Shown: piece by piece, positions 1 to 12,470 of the stretch
Numbering within the stretch: the first letter of the stretch is position 1
Layout of the letters: the number at the start of each line of letters is the position of its first letter
NCBI GenBank assembly: GCA_902729315.2
Contig: LR746270.1
Location: 1,104,501 to 1,168,500 of the forward strand
Source of the DNA: Spirodela intermedia
Taxonomy: Eukaryota > Streptophyta > Magnoliopsida > Alismatales > Araceae
Length of the DNA: 64,000 bases
Reading direction: 5' to 3'
Program-made: the position numbers and the translations under genes
The notes under the pieces: generated by a model
Databases searched by the model: none
Told to the model about the DNA's origin: nothing
The model's input: the letters and a program-made list of their open reading frames with translations, nothing else

Positions 1-4
1 CCAT
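1..4 (-). CDS. PHT1: PHT1 phosphate transporter copy 1, start codon only (cut by window edge)
   Basis: The window opens with ccatgg. Read on the minus strand this gives an ATG in the same context as the start codons of the two complete phosphate transporters at 21132 and 27897. The following several hundred bases match the leader of copy 2 almost base for base. The coding body therefore lies to the left of the window. Nothing can be said about whether its frame is intact. Identity rests on leader homology alone, which is strong. Confidence 0.8.
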
Positions 5-36
5 GGCGACCCTTTCTCCACCAAGCTTCTACTCAC

Positions 37-482
37 CTGCACGTAGTCACACGTATCAGAATACCCTCTTGAAGCCTCCCAGATCGCCAAAATTTTCCAA
101 GATTCGGAGCCGGTGAAGAGTGAAGAAATCGCGGAAGGATTGCCTGAAGACGGAGAATCTGTCGCAGCCCTATTACTGAAGATTACAAGACGAAACGCTC
201 ACTCTGGTGGCTTTAGGTCATAACGAAACAAGAGAAATAAAGAGAGTCTAGTAAACTACTAAAGTGGAGAAACCATTATTGTCTAGGTCTCTCGTTCTCT
301 AAGAAAACCGGAGAACCCTGGAGATGCGGAAGCGAGCGCTGGACATGCTCTCCGAGCCAACCCGGAGCTGTTTGGAATAGCTCTCATACAATACGCTCTA
401 ATTCTATCGTTAGCAGGACCGGACACACCTTGTGGAGAAGAATGAAGGGAGGGGGAGAGGAGGCGGGGCAGCGACAGCTCAC
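37..482 (-). other. 5'-leader intron of PHT1 copy 1
   Basis: On the minus strand a donor CCAAG|GTGAGC begins at 482 and an acceptor GTGCAG| ends at 37, just upstream of the ATG. The same donor and acceptor sit at the same places in copies 2 and 3, although the bases between have diverged, so a spliced leader is the simplest reading. The intron length would be 446 bases. This is inferred; no transcript was available. Confidence 0.6.
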
Positions 483-1040
483 CTTGGGGAGGGAGAAGAG
501 AGAAAAATTTAGGGCGGACTAGGTCGAGGAACCGCTTTGAGGGGGGATGTGATACATTGCTGTGTTTGCTTAAGTAGGTCTCCAGGACAGTAATATCCGG
601 GAGCATATTCCATTTGCATTCATCATCTCTCTATCCCCAGCGAACATGCTTCGTTAGCCGCAGTTTTTAATTACCATGAAAGAGCCCTTTCCGCTTTGGA
701 ATTTCATTTATTCGGTTCTCAAACTGGCGCTGTCGCGAAAGTCAGACCACCGCGATGGTGATTGCTGGACGCCCTCGGATTTCCAAACCCCCTCTGTTAT
801 CTACCGCCTTCAGCTGCTTGCCAGCCGTTCTCTCTGTTAATTTCTCTCATCTGACGATCTGCCGTAGTTTTTGTTCGCGGATGTGCGAATCACCGTAATT
901 TTTGATTGAAAGTTTGAAAGTATATACGTACTTGCGACTTGTGTGAAGCTTCTTTCCATGTTGTTAAGAGTACCAAGTTATACGTGTGTATCAACACTCC
1001 CGGTGGGGCGGAGTTCAATCCTTGTCCATGAATCTGGAAC
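483..1040 (-). promoter_or_regulatory. PHT1 copy 1 promoter and upstream leader
   Basis: This stretch aligns with 21585-21960 (copy 2) and more weakly with 28383-28740 (copy 3). It is the conserved promoter portion of the duplicated PHT1 unit. It includes the CCTTGTGGAGAAGAATGA leader motif seen in all copies and a P1BS-type site listed separately. No strong TATA box is visible in this copy. Confidence 0.55.
603..610 (-). promoter_or_regulatory. P1BS-type phosphate-starvation site, copy 1
   Basis: GCATATTC fits GNATATNC, the site bound by PHR1-family Myb factors in phosphate-starvation promoters. It is followed by the same CATTTGCATT sequence in copies 1, 2 and 3 and lies about 600 bases upstream of each ATG. 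Conservation of position supports function; binding is inferred. Confidence 0.65.
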
Positions 1041-1090
1041 AAATTCTGTCTAAAACATGAAACCCAGGAGGGGACAAGTGGTCCGCATGC

Positions 1091-1313
<223 letters not shown>

Positions 1314-1344
1314 ACTTGTGCAATCGTGGACACCGGCTAGAAAA

Positions 1345-3448
1345 CCCCATTGAAGCTCTAACTCAGCTCAGTTAACGGGAATCTAAACTAAACTAATTTT
1401 ATTTCCAAATTTGATTATAAGGGCTAAGCTAAGGATAGATTGAAACAAGCTTCGGACTTACGCTATTAACACCTTTAGTTATTGATGTGAGTTATCAGCA
1501 ATAACATGATTATGCCTTAAAAATTGTTATACTCGTGTACTGAATATATCTCAGATATTTTGCGAATCAGTTTCGAATTAGAAAAAATATGGGTATGCTA
1601 TGAATGATGTCGGAAGATGAACCCTAAAAAAGCACATTAGATATTCAGAAGCTTATCGTGTCTCTGAGAAACAACGACACTTATCAATATTGGAATTTAA
1701 CTCTTTAAAACCTTGATGGATATGGTGTTGATGGGCAGGCTCAGTCAAGAGTTTGTCCTGTTCTAGTATAATTGGTTTCGCCCTAGAAATATAAATTAAG
1801 GCGGATAAAAGTCCGGCCCAACTCTATCACAACTTTGTTTGGGCGTTGACACAGTTTGAACTAGAAACCTAACGCCCATTTTCCTGCTTCGCGCAGGAAA
1901 ATATACATAGACAAAACATAGAGGGGCACGTAGAGCATATCCAAGCCCGCCCCAGGACCAAGGTGCCGAGCCAGGATCATTAATACTCATGATGTAGACT
2001 TGTTTCTAGAAAATGGAACGGGATCCTTGGGTAAGTAGCTGTCCATCACTATCCAACTGGATTCAACCAAAGTCGACGGGAAAATAAATAGCTTTTAAAA
2101 CTGGTACGTCCTACAGAAGCTCTAAGGTTCTCATGTGATTTCCTCAAGAATAGGCGAAGAAACTATAAAACGGGTATGCCCACAACTGTTAGAAGAAAAT
2201 TATGATTTTTTGGAAAATTGTAAACATCTATAGAGGCGAAGTCAACGACAGCTATAAATAGATAATTTGGCCGTACATGTCTAATCAGAGATCAAACAAC
2301 TGTAATCTTACTCTTTCATGTGAGTCAGCCCAAAGGTTCTCAACGGAAGAGAGAACTCCGGGGCTTGACCCTCTTTTTGAAGTCTCGGATTCAAAATCAA
2401 GCCCAGGGTGCACATGGCCTGGGCCTCGGTGAAATCCCTCATTGATTGACGAGTGAGGTATGGCAAAATCCGAGTCTTAGCTTCATGGCCCTTTTGTTTT
2501 CAGTTTTTCTCTAGATGCCGGGAGATTCTTACCAGATTAGAAGGTCGACCCTGGTCGTAGCTCGGCTGGTTCTGACAGGCGTGCACATCTGAGCATAACT
2601 TCACCATTTTTTCCAACGTAATTCAAACCTCATCGTCTAGACTGCGAAGCCACGCGCAGTTGAGTTCCACGACCAATCGGCGTCCTCGGTAGCCCCACTG
2701 TCCCGTCATAATCATAACTTGTGAACAGACATGAAGATATTTTCCACTGTCCAGTTGTCTATGATTGCGCTCTTCAGATATTTTCCGCTCTTTTTTAACT
2801 GCTGAGGATTGGTCAACCAAAGCAAAAGGAGAATATTCCACGGAATAAACCGTACTTGTGGTTGACTTCTTGATTTTATATTCATGCCTATATAGCCATA
2901 TGTCTATTTCCAATAATAAATAAGGAATGTACATGTCCCGCGTGACTCACCGGCGAAGACCCAGAGTTTTTTCATTTTAGTGGGGCGTTTTTTAAAGAGA
3001 AAATATATTTTATGCTATTAAAGTCAATAACAAGGAAATTGTTGGCGCCCAAAGCCGTTGATGCTCAGACCCTGACACTGCGTTACGTGGCCGCAAAAGG
3101 GACTGCCCGTACATCTCTCTCTCTTTCTCTCTCTGTGTTCAGATAAGTACGAAGAAAAGGAATAGGAAAGGATCTGAACGAACAATGTAGGAGAACTTGG
3201 AACGGCTCTATGAGCGGGCGGCCCTCGTGCCCGTACGCAAATGGCTACCCAAGGAATAGAACGAGGCTCCTCGTCGGCGGCGTGTCGGCGATTCTTTGGT
3301 GGCCTGATGCCACACTCCCTTCCCCGTTCCTTCACCAAATGGAAGGCGCGAGTGAGAGCTAAGGCTTTTATCGGCAGAAGAGTATGTAAACCGAAACAAA
3401 GTGGACGTTTCTTTCTCTAGAAAGAAATATGGGAATAGGAGCAGGAAG
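1345..3448. repeat. Copy of the duplicated intergenic block (copy 1 unit)
   Basis: Diverged counterpart of 28861-30184 and 30541-32394, and more weakly of 21960-23240. Shared landmarks in order: the CTAAACTAAACTAATT start, the CATTAGATATTC and GATGGATATGGTGTTGATG stretch near 1635-1735, the ATATTCCACGGAATAA box at 2832, the GTGACTCACCGGCGAAGACCC stretch near 2942, and CCCGTACGCAAATGG near 3230. No protein-coding gene is evident; short open frames here are not conserved between the copies. Confidence 0.6.
2831..2838 (-). promoter_or_regulatory. P1BS-like box in duplicated block
   Basis: GAATATTC matches GNATATNC and is followed by CACGGAATAA. The same box occurs at 29621 and 31761 in the other block copies. 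It may be a distal phosphate-responsive site or only an inherited piece of the duplicated block. Confidence 0.35.
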
Positions 3449-3552
3449 CTACAATGAGCTCTTCTTGGGCGGCGTGTGTTGGCTGTTCGGAGAGTGAGAC
3501 GGCATCCGGCAACAGTTCTCAGGACACTCACTCTACTGGATTAGGTTGGACT
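3449..3552 (-). pseudogene. Fragment of the last exon of the TRF-like gene, split by a Copia insertion
   Basis: On the minus strand this corresponds to the 3' end of the last exon of the intact TRF-like gene (32395-32498): the strings around GCCAACAC and GAGCTC and the stop-equivalent at 3449-3451 line up with 32395-32440. It has many substitutions and no usable frame. The homology stops abruptly at 3552, exactly where the LTR of the Copia element begins. The fragment is evidence that the block upstream of PHT1 copy 1 came from the 3' end of the TRF-like gene. Confidence 0.6.
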
Positions 3553-3947
3553 TGAAGAATCTAACCTTACAACTCTTCGTAATAACTCAAGAATCCAAGA
3601 AGAATGGAGAAACAACAAAATGCTCAAATCTATTAAATTGAAAATTAAAGAAATCAATCGGCATAGTCAATCAGTTGCTGAACTGATTCTCTTATAGGAC
3701 CAGGTCGAACACCTTGTGTAGTAATGTCGTTAAGGTAATTACTACAAGTGTTGTTATCCTGGTGCAATCACAGTCGTTATAACTCCATAATAGATGGCTG
3801 TGATTGAAACCTTCAAAAGAAGGAGATAGAGAGAGAAATACAAGGAAATTTTAAAATTCAAAATAAGATGTAAGATCAGGCAGGACTCTTGTCGAACACC
3901 TTCCTCAGTGGATTGCGATGATTCAGGCAGTGAGATTAACTCTAACA
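3553..3947 (-). repeat. 3' LTR of Copia-1
   Basis: Direct repeat of 7618-8013. The minus-strand sense starts TGTTAGAGTTAAT and ends ATTCTTCA. It contains the AAGAAGGAGATAGAG stretch shared with the other LTR. Confidence 0.9.
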
Positions 3948-4033
3948 TTCACCTCCTTAAGCTTACTGCTGTTCCACCATGTCTTTCACTCCAATTAGCT
4001 CCCGAAAACTTGAAAATTTAACCCTTCCAAAAG

Positions 4034-4441
4034 TTAAATTTTTATGAACTGACTGATAAAATCGACACTAAGCAACAAGTCTGGTCTTGTGTGAGTCAGG
4101 TCTCTCAAAGAGTCCATTAAGCTCTTATAAGAAGAAGCATTCACCATATCTTTTCTTTCTTTCCGGTCAAATATTGGCTTTACTTCAATAGAAGTGAGTG
4201 ATGAATTGCAATTCATCATGTTGAATGATATGAGAATCTTGAATGTAAATGACTTCTGTGAGAACGAAATAAAATCATCAATTTGACTTACTTGAATTCC
4301 CAAATATGATGAGAGTAAGCCCAAATCAGACATCTCAAACAACTTTGTCATATTTTTCTTGAAGTCTTCAATCTCCACCTCAATATTGCCTATGATTAGT
4401 AGATCATCTACATATACTCTCACAAATATGTGAGAATTCAT
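4034..4441 (-). pseudogene. Copia-1 reverse transcriptase fragment
   Basis: A 135-residue open stretch carrying the Copia reverse-transcriptase active-site block YVDDLLIIG near its start, followed by a FEMSDLG..SYLGIQV stretch, which in Copia elements follows the YVDD motif. The N-terminal half of the domain continues upstream to about 4900 in broken frames. The downstream RNase H is largely missing before the LTR, so the enzyme is not functional. Confidence 0.85.
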
Positions 4442-5121
4442 CTTCCTCTTGAAGTAGATTGTCAGCTTGAAATTGCTTTTAATTAGTCCAAAAGAAATAA
4501 GACTCTTGTCTAATGTAGAATACTAGGCTCTCAGTGCCTGTTTCAGGCCGTAGAGAGCCTTTATGAGTTTATAGACTATCTTCTTCTTTCCTTTGACTTC
4601 AAATCCATCTGATTGTTTGACATATATGTCCTCACTGATTTCCCCATTGAGAAAAGTAGATTTGACATCTATATGGTGAAATTTTCAATTAAATTAAGTA
4701 AAAACACCCGAATTATTTCAAGTCTTGCTATAGGTGTAAACATGTCAGTGAAGTCAACATCATACCTTTGCACATAACCCCTCACTACTAGTCGAGCCTT
4801 GTGCTTGAGAATTTCACCTTTTGGATCCCTCTTAACCTTAAAGATCCACTTGAGTCCAATGGGTCGACATCCTAAGTGCAGTGAGACTAGTGCCTAGGTA
4901 TGGCTCTTCTTTATTTATCTCAACTCCTCCATAACTCTTTCATACTTCATCTTTTAGAGCATCCTGAATTGATTCAAGTTATTCCTCAGCCGTGAAGTTG
5001 CATATGTCATCTTCTTCTAGAATTAGATGAGTTTCAACATATAATTGAGAAAGATTTTTAAATCTTTGATGTTGAGAGGTTTCAGAGGAGGATGAGATAA
5101 GTTGACTATCTTTTGGTGAGG

Positions 5122-5570
5122 CTAAAAGATCCGAAAATAGTTACTCCCCTTGATTTTCAACATTAATTTGGGGATTCTAAGATTGATCCAAGCTGTTGTT
5201 GACCTGGTCAACATCAAAATCAAATATAAAAGGAGCAAGCGATTCCAACACTTTTCTTCTTCAAATATTGACTCCCTCATAATGTGAATTCTTCCTGATG
5301 AAGGATAAAAAACACAATAACATTTTACTCCCTTTTCATTGCCAATTAGTATCATAGGAGTGCTTTTGTCATCAAGCTTCTTAAGAGCTTATCCAAGTGC
5401 CTCAACATACATAATTGGCCCAAACACTCCAAGATAGTCAACTTGTGGTTTCCTTCCTGACCACGCTTCATATAGAGTTTATCTCCTATTAAGATAGACA
5501 ACAGTGCTTGCTGCTTCTCCCCAAAATTACTAGGTAAGTGTTTTGGTTTAAGCATAGCTCTCACTATATC
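5122..5570 (-). pseudogene. Copia-1 integrase C-terminal region
   Basis: Two overlapping broken frames together give the Copia integrase C-terminal pattern: EAWSGRKPQVDYLGVFGP, then KLDDKSTPMILIGNEKGVK, then a YPSSGRIHIMRESIFEEEK stretch. The frame break near 5355-5400 shows decay. The catalytic core further upstream (about 5570-6050) is poorly preserved. Confidence 0.75.
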
Positions 5571-6472
5571 TAATAGAACGTGATTTCTCCTCTCTACTAC
5601 ATCATTTTGTTGAGGTGAGTAGGGGCAGTCAATTGCCTTTGGATTCCTTATTCATCACACCATTTGAAAAAATCTTTTGAACTAAACTCACTCTCTTGAT
5701 CTGTTCTTAGACAAGCAATTTTTTCATCTTTCTCAATTTAGCTATAGATATGAATTTCTTGAATGTATAAAATGTATCTGATTTCTTTTTCAACATGGAT
5801 ATCCACATTAATCTCATGCAATCATCAACAAGAAGTGAGAAATTATTACTTTCACTTAGAGTCCCTGGTTTAATTGGGCCACATGGATCTCCATGGATGA
5901 GCTCAAGTGGTCTTGTGGCTCAAAATGATGAGGCAGAGAGAAAAGGAGCTCTCGTTTGCTTGGACTTAACACACTCAACACAAAGGTCTTTTCAATATTC
6001 AGAAGTCCTCTTACCATATCATGTGAAGACAAAGCTTTTAGTGAAGTGAAATTCAAATACCTATACCTCTTGTGTCATACTCAATTTTGATCATACATGA
6101 CATGAAAGTAATTATCAATAATATCAAGCTTCAAAAGGTAATTCATCCATCATTTCTCTTTACCTTTGTTAGAAGAATGCCTCTCTGATTGTAAACTGTG
6201 AGAACTCTATTTTGTAAATTAATTTTGCAGCCTTATTCATCAAGTTTTCTAAGACTCAAAATATTAGCTCTCAACTGAGGAGTATGTAGGACATAGATCA
6301 AAGTAACTCTACTCTCATTTTTAGTATTAAGGATTTTACATCAACCTTTATTGGAATGCGCGAGTCATCACCAAAACGAACACCTCCTTTATAAGACTTA
6401 TCCAAGTTAAAGAAAAGTGTCTTCTCACTAGTCATGTGAGAGGTTGCTCCCATGTCCAAATATCATATTTTA

Positions 6473-7093
6473 TTACTCAAATTGAGAGATGCCTTGTAGA
6501 AGACCATTAGAATCTTCGAATGCCATTAGAAGAGAATTATTACTCGAATGTTCTTCAGCAACAATTGTCTTTTCTTTGTTCATCTTCAGTCTCTCCTTCG
6601 GAAAACGACATTCATTCACATAATAGCCCTTATTTTGACAAATGTAACATGTAACTATCAACTTGTCTCTCAATTTTTCATCATCATCAAAGTCTTCAAT
6701 CTTCGTGGCACTTCTGCCTCTTCCTCTGCCATAGCCTCTGCCCTTGCCACAACCTCTTCCTCTGCCTCTTGCTTGAGTGCCATTAGAGGAATGCTTCTTC
6801 TTATTCTTCTTGAGAGCATGAGCCAACAATGCCTTCTCCTCTCTCTTAACATAATGATCTTGAAGTTTATCCTCATAAATCTTGAGAGTTATGAGAATTT
6901 CATCTATTGAGATTGTGTCAAGATTTTGAAACTGTTCAATAGAGGTTGTAATAGAGTCAAACTTACTTGAGACTGATCTCAATAGTTTGGCAGAAAGATC
7001 TACATTAGAAACTTTATATCCTAGACTCTTTAATTCAATCATGATGCGAGACAATTTCCCAAAATAATGAAGAATCAACTCCTCATCATCCAT
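6473..7093 (-). pseudogene. Copia-1 gag
   Basis: A 206-residue open frame with the Copia gag (UBN2-type) pattern: YFGKLSRIMIELKSLGYKV, a LLRSVSSKFDSI stretch, then an Arg/Gly-rich GRGRGCGKGRGYGRGRGR segment, and a zinc knuckle CYICQNKGYYVNEC. In the knuckle the expected His is Tyr, which would impair metal binding. The N-terminal part of gag is out of frame upstream. Confidence 0.8.
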
Positions 7094-7617
7094 AGAGAGA
7101 TTCTCGTAGTCTCTTCAGAGTGATTGAATATGGGCCATCCGCAAGTGTGAAACACATCTACTTTGTAGTATTCTTCACCTTCATGAGATTTCACGTCTAC
7201 TTTGTAGTATTCTCCACATCTAGCTCTTACGAAATCTCATCAAAGATTGTGCTAAACAAGACAAATTTGACATTTTTTTATTGATTTAATAGTTTCCGAT
7301 TCACCAACTCTTATCTCTTTCGGAAGGAACAAAAAGAAAAGAAATAAATTAGCTGACATCACTTGTCAATCTTTCTTCTTGACTAGGTTCTCCAACTCAA
7401 CAACTTCTCACAGCTCAAGACCTTCAAGGTGAAGTCGCATCCTAGATGCCCAAACTTGATAGTTGAGCCTGGTGAGGATTTAGAAATGTGCTTATTTGTA
7501 TAGATTGCTCTGCTCCTTTCAAATCCTCTCATTATCGTGAGATCCTACGATGAGTCTCCCTTCTGTAGTGCCATAGTGGTCAAGGTGATGTTGGATCACA
7601 ATTGCTCTAATGCCAAT

Positions 7618-8013
7618 TGAAGAATTTAACCTTACGACTCTTCGTAACAATTGAAGAACCCAAGAAGAATGGAAAAACAACAAAAGGCCCAAATCTATTG
7701 AACTAGAAATTTGAGAAATCGATCGACATAGACAATCAATTACCAAACTAATTCTCTTATAGACCAAGTCGAATACCTTGTGCAATAACGCTGTTATGAC
7801 AGTTACTGCAAGTGCTGTCGTCTTGGCTCAATCACAACCATTATAACTTGATAAAGGATGGTTGTGATTAAAATGTTCAAAAGAAGGAGATAGAGAAAGA
7901 AATACAAGAGAATTTAAAATTCAAAATAAGGCGTAAGATCAGACGAAACTTCCATCGAACACCTTCCTCCTCAATGGATTGCGATGATCACAGTGGCAAG
8001 ATTAACTCCAACA
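7618..8013 (-). repeat. 5' LTR of Copia-1
   Basis: Direct repeat of 3553-3947. The primer-binding site lies immediately inside at 7604-7615 on the minus strand. Confidence 0.9.
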
Positions 8014-8213
8014 AGACTGCAGCATGAGAGCTTCAAAATGCTTCATCTTTGTTGCAAATTAGAAGACTCAACTTCGTCACTCTTAAAATTATTTAGTTCC
8101 TCAAAAAGCACCATCATACATTAATAGGATGGTAAGGATGAAGAGTAAAAGGAAAAAAATGATTGTGAGAGGATAGAAAAATAGATTTAGGTGGGGAGAG
8201 CAAAAATATGTAT
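8014..8213. other. Short spacer between two Copia elements
   Basis: About 200 AT-rich bases between the LTRs of Copia-1 and Copia-2. No gene, splice motif or clear repeat was seen. It should represent the continuation of the disrupted TRF-like fragment or block, but similarity to 30290-30380 is too weak to assert. Confidence 0.4.
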
Positions 8214-8358
8214 TGTTTGATAGTGGTATCGGACTCCCAGCCCATTATGGCCCATTATCTATCTCTCTCTTTCATCTCTCCTCTCTCCTATATAAGAGTC
8301 ATGTACTTTATCTTTTGAGACTACATGGATTCCAGGGTTTTTCTCTCCTATGTCAACA
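8214..8358 (+). repeat. 5' LTR of Copia-2 (145 bases)
   Basis: TG...CA repeat matched by 13335-13480. It contains a TATATAAG box near 8290, consistent with an LTR promoter. At about 145 bases it is short for a plant Copia LTR. Confidence 0.9.
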
Positions 8359-10159
8359 TGATATCAGAGCTCTAGGTATCCTTTGTCATCTTCTTCTCCA
8401 GTGCGCCACCCGTCTTTGGCGTGCCGCTCTCCTCTTCGCCGGCCTCTTCCCTCCTTGGACAGCTCTTTAACGTCGTCGCTCTTCCCTCTTCCAATGTCGT
8501 TGTCCCTGTCGTCGCTTTCCTCCTTCCGGCATCGTCATCTTTGCCGTTGCTCTCCTTCCCCTTCCGGCACTACCCTCTTCGTTGTCATCGCCCCTCGCTA
8601 GTGTTGTTACTCTTCGCCTCTTCTCCGATGTCTCCACCATTACTATCGAGGCCCCTCCTCACCACCACGCCCTCGCTGTCGCGCCGTTACGGGTGCCGTC
8701 ATTCTCAGATGCCAAGGGCGTCACCACCGCCGTTGAGGTCCCTCCTCGTCGTCGCACCCTTGTCGTTGCGCCCAGCCCTCACTGTCGCCATCCAGCTGTG
8801 GCAGCTAGGGTTTTGCCTCTCTCCTAGTGAGCCAGCCGGCGGTTTTCTTCCGGACCGACCCACTCGGGACCAGCCCAGCCAGACCCGCCAGCCCTATGCA
8901 AATCCGTAGGCCCAGCATGGCCCAGCCAGACTAGCATGGCCCTGTCGTCCCCAACCGGCCCCAGCCGGCCCTGCCTGCTCCTCTAGATCGGCCTATCGGG
9001 CCCTGACCTGCTCACCCCACCACCTGTCCCTCCAGCCTAGACCTGTTGGCCTCATGGTGTCGTCTCACCCCTCTCCGTCGCCTACCTTTGAGCCCCCTGA
9101 GCTTCTTTCAGTTGGTGTTCTCCCTTCTCTAGCAATTCCTCTAGCTCGCCACTCTGTCACAGCGCAACTTACTTGACCGACGTACATCTTCAATGATCAT
9201 AATTATGCGTCGTGGACATCTGACTTTGAACTCTTTCTTTGATCTCATAGTCTCCTCTATCACTTCTCGGAGGACCCATTAAGCCTTCGGGACCCCTCGT
9301 ATGCAATATGGTTGCAGCTCAACTCGGCCATCATCACATGGATGCTTCAGAGCATCGAGCCCAACATTGTTGAGCCACTAGCACACATCACCTCGACCCG
9401 TCTCCTGTAGCTCACTATAGACATCATGTACACCAATCAGATGAACATCGGTTGAGTTGTGGAGATCTTTGAGTCTTTTCTCTCCTTCAAATAAGGCAAT
9501 CTCTCTCTTTAGGCCCACTACGGTCACCTCCAAGATCTCATCTAAGAGGCTGATATCTATCAGCCCCTTACTACCAACCTCTTGACCCTTCAATGCTATT
9601 GTCAAGAGTTTTATGCTGGGGTTTATCTTAGTAAACTTCATCCGTCCATCACATCCTAGATCTGGGGGGTTGTTCTCTTTGGGGACCACATGCTTGATCT
9701 CACCTCCATCTTCTCGGCAGCCCTTTGGGTCACCATTAGTATGCCCGTCCACTCCTCTTCTTCCTCTCTAGGTGCCACCTTTACTTCTTTAGCTCTTGTC
9801 GTTGCTGCATCGTAGGCTCAAAATGATACACCTCCTTCTCGCCTTGACGGGGGTCGTATTCTTCGTGGACATGCGTGCAACACCTTTTCTCTATGTCCCT
9901 ACTGTTAAAATTAGAATCATATGACTACTAAGTGTTGGAAGCAATTCGGCAAGCCCACTTCCGCATAGTCGATGATCACTTCTCCAACTCTGACATCCCC
10001 CACTCCATCCTATGTTCCAGTTCTTACCTTCCACATGACCTTAGTGCCTGCAAAATATGATGTCTTTTGCCATGCCAATGGTACTAATGCTTCTATCTCT
10101 AATAGTCTCGCTTTACTTTCGACCTCCTCCATGCTAGGTACACACTCTCTCCTTACTTC

Positions 10160-10905
10160 TTCTTCGACACTGTGAATTATTGATTTGGGAGCCTTCACCC
10201 ACATGACCGGTATACCTACTATTCTCTCCTTCTATCAGCCTACCCTAACTCATACCCCTGTCATCATTATCGATGGTCAGACCTATCCAATCAAAGGTCA
10301 TGGTGTCATCTCGGTTTCTCCCTCCTTTCACCTTACCCAAGTTTTCTACATTCTCAGTTTTCCTATTAACCTTTTTTCCATCAATGTTATTACTCATGCC
10401 TCTTGTACAGTCACATTCTTTCTCTTTCACTGTACTTTCTAAGATCTGCATACTAGATGGAGTATTGATTTAGGCTGTAAAATTGGGTGAGGTGTCTATG
10501 AACTCGTTTCTCACTAACCCTCATCTGGCCTTCGGACCCTTTTTGTCGTATCTACGATTAATTCTTCTCTTTTGTGACATTGTCATTTAGGTCATCCTTG
10601 TTTCTTTAAATTACAAAAAAAAATACCATGGCTTTTTCTCTCTAAGTTTGTGTGCGAGTTTTGTCAATTGGGCAAAACATTATCATGTTTCTTATCCTAG
10701 TCGTGATGACATCTCTTCTTCCACTCCTTTTGACCATCTCTATTGTGACGTATGGGGTCCATCTCGTACTTTCTTCATTTCGGGCCATCGCTATTATATC
10801 ATTTTTGTTGATGACTACACTTGTGTGAGTTGGGTCTACCTCTTCTGTGACCGCTCTAAAGTCGTCACCGTGGTTACCCACTTCATCACCGAAGTTATCA
10901 TATAA
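10160..10905 (+). pseudogene. Copia-2 protease and integrase region
   Basis: The protease active-site block reads IIDLGAFTHMTG, where Copia proteases usually have DSGAS. Downstream, CEFCQLGK (Zn-binding end), then FDHLYCDVWGPSR and YIIFVDDYTCVSWVYLF are the integrase core with its first two acidic residues. The third acidic region beyond 10905 is interrupted by stops. Confidence 0.8.
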
Positions 10906-11759
10906 TACATAACTATGCCCAAAATTCTTCATACTGATAATACTTTTTAATTTGTCTAAGTATCTCTTTGCACCTTCTGCGATGATCGTGGCATCCTCTA
11001 CTAGACCACATGTCCTCATACTTCATAGTAGAATGGTGTTGTCGAGCACAAACATCGTTAGTTCCTTGACATCAATCGGACATTTCTTCTTGAGATGAAT
11101 ATCCACCACTATCTCTAAGTTGACGTCCTTCTAACTATCATTTACCTCTAGAATTGACTTTCCTCTACTCCTCTTAGGGAGGTCATTCCTCTTCATCACT
11201 TAATCCTTGATTCTCTTCTTTTTTTCTCTTCCCCCTCAGGTTTTTGGATACCTTCATCCAAAATTCCTCTTCATCTCTATCTAAACTCGCCCTTTGTGCT
11301 CTTAAAGGGGTCTTTGTCGGCTACTCTAGCATGCAAAAAGACTATCGGGTCTACTTCCCTGAATCCCTTCACTATGTGACCTCGGCCAACGTTACTTTCT
11401 ATGAGGAGTTTCCTTTCTTCTCTCCTATTTGACTCCTCCTCCTCGGGCCGTTATGTCTCCTCCACTTGAGTTCTCTCTTATCTTGGTGGTTCTTACGGAC
11501 CCTCCCTTTTCTCTTCCCTCTTGTCTACTCTCTTTGGAGTTGTTACCTCTGCTCGCCTCTCTTCGGCCCATGTCTCCCATGGCTCCTCCTATTATGAATG
11601 TAGTATTCTCCTCTTCCTCTCCTATGATCCCCTCTGCGCCTTCAGTTGCTGCTCCACTTAATGACCTTTATCTCTCTATTGCACTCCACAAAAGTACACG
11701 CACCTGCACTCACCATCTTCTCTCCCAATTTATCTCTTATGACCGCCTTTCTCCCTCCT

Positions 11760-12470
11760 TTCGTACCTTTGCCCTCTTCGTGGCCTTCGAGTCGCTTCCA
11801 CGATTGTATGTTGAGGATGCACAAATACTTGCGTGGAAGGTAGTGATGGATTCAGAGGTAGCTGCGTTGGTTGCTCAAAGGACTTGGGATTTGGTTTCGC
11901 GCCTAACTGATGCTAATATTGTGACGTGTAAGTGGGTTTTATCATCAAGTATCACTTGGATGGCTCTATTGCTCGTCATTTGTTTGGTTGTTTGGGGCTT
12001 CACATAGACATATGGGATCGACTACATTGAGACGTTTTCTCTTGTCGTCTACATCAACTCCATTCGCGTGTTCCTCTCTCTCGTCGTCAATCCAGAATAA
12101 TTTTTCCACTAGTTAGATGTTTCTAATATTTTTTTCTACAGTGATCTCATGGAGCAAGTTTTTATGGAACAACCTCTTAGGTATGTTGCTTAAGGAGAGT
12201 CATCAAAGGTGTGTCTCTTGCGACGTGTCATTTATGGGCTCAAATAGAGTCCATGTACTTAGTTCACCAAGTTTAGTAGTTTATTCACCACCTTTGGCTT
12301 TGTCTCTTGCATTGCGGACCTTATCGTGCTCATGAAGAAGATAGAAGGCAGCCTTATCATCCTTACAATCTATGTCGACGATATTTTTGTGACTGAAAGT
12401 GATGAGGCCGACATCTCTGCTATTAAAGCTTACTTACAGCGGCACCTTAACATTCATGACTTGAAGACTC
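11760..12470 (+). pseudogene. Copia-2 reverse transcriptase region
   Basis: Fragments in several frames: W(K)VVMDSEVAALVAQRTWDLV, TCKWV, then a YVDDIFVTESDEADISAIK stretch with the YVDD catalytic pair, then LQRHLNIHDLKTL. Multiple in-frame stops lie between 12000 and 12350. Confidence 0.8.

Larger units (their letters stand above)
3553..8013 (-). mobile_element. Ty1/Copia LTR retrotransposon with both LTRs (Copia-1)
   Basis: Two roughly 395-base direct repeats, 3553-3947 and 7618-8013, both begin TGAAGAAT and end CTCYAACA, i.e. TG...CA. Flanks ggact and agact look like a one-mismatch 5-base target duplication. On the minus strand the bases just inside the 5' LTR (7604-7615) read TGGCATTAGAGC, a decayed initiator-Met tRNA primer site. 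The sequence next to the 3' LTR reads AAGGAGGTGAA, a polypurine tract. Internal order on the minus strand is gag (about 7093-6473), integrase C-terminal part (about 5570-5120) and reverse transcriptase with YVDDLLIIG (about 4441-4034), which is the Copia order. Stops and frameshifts break the polyprotein, and the LTRs differ at roughly a tenth of positions by eye, so the element is old and inactive. Confidence 0.9.
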
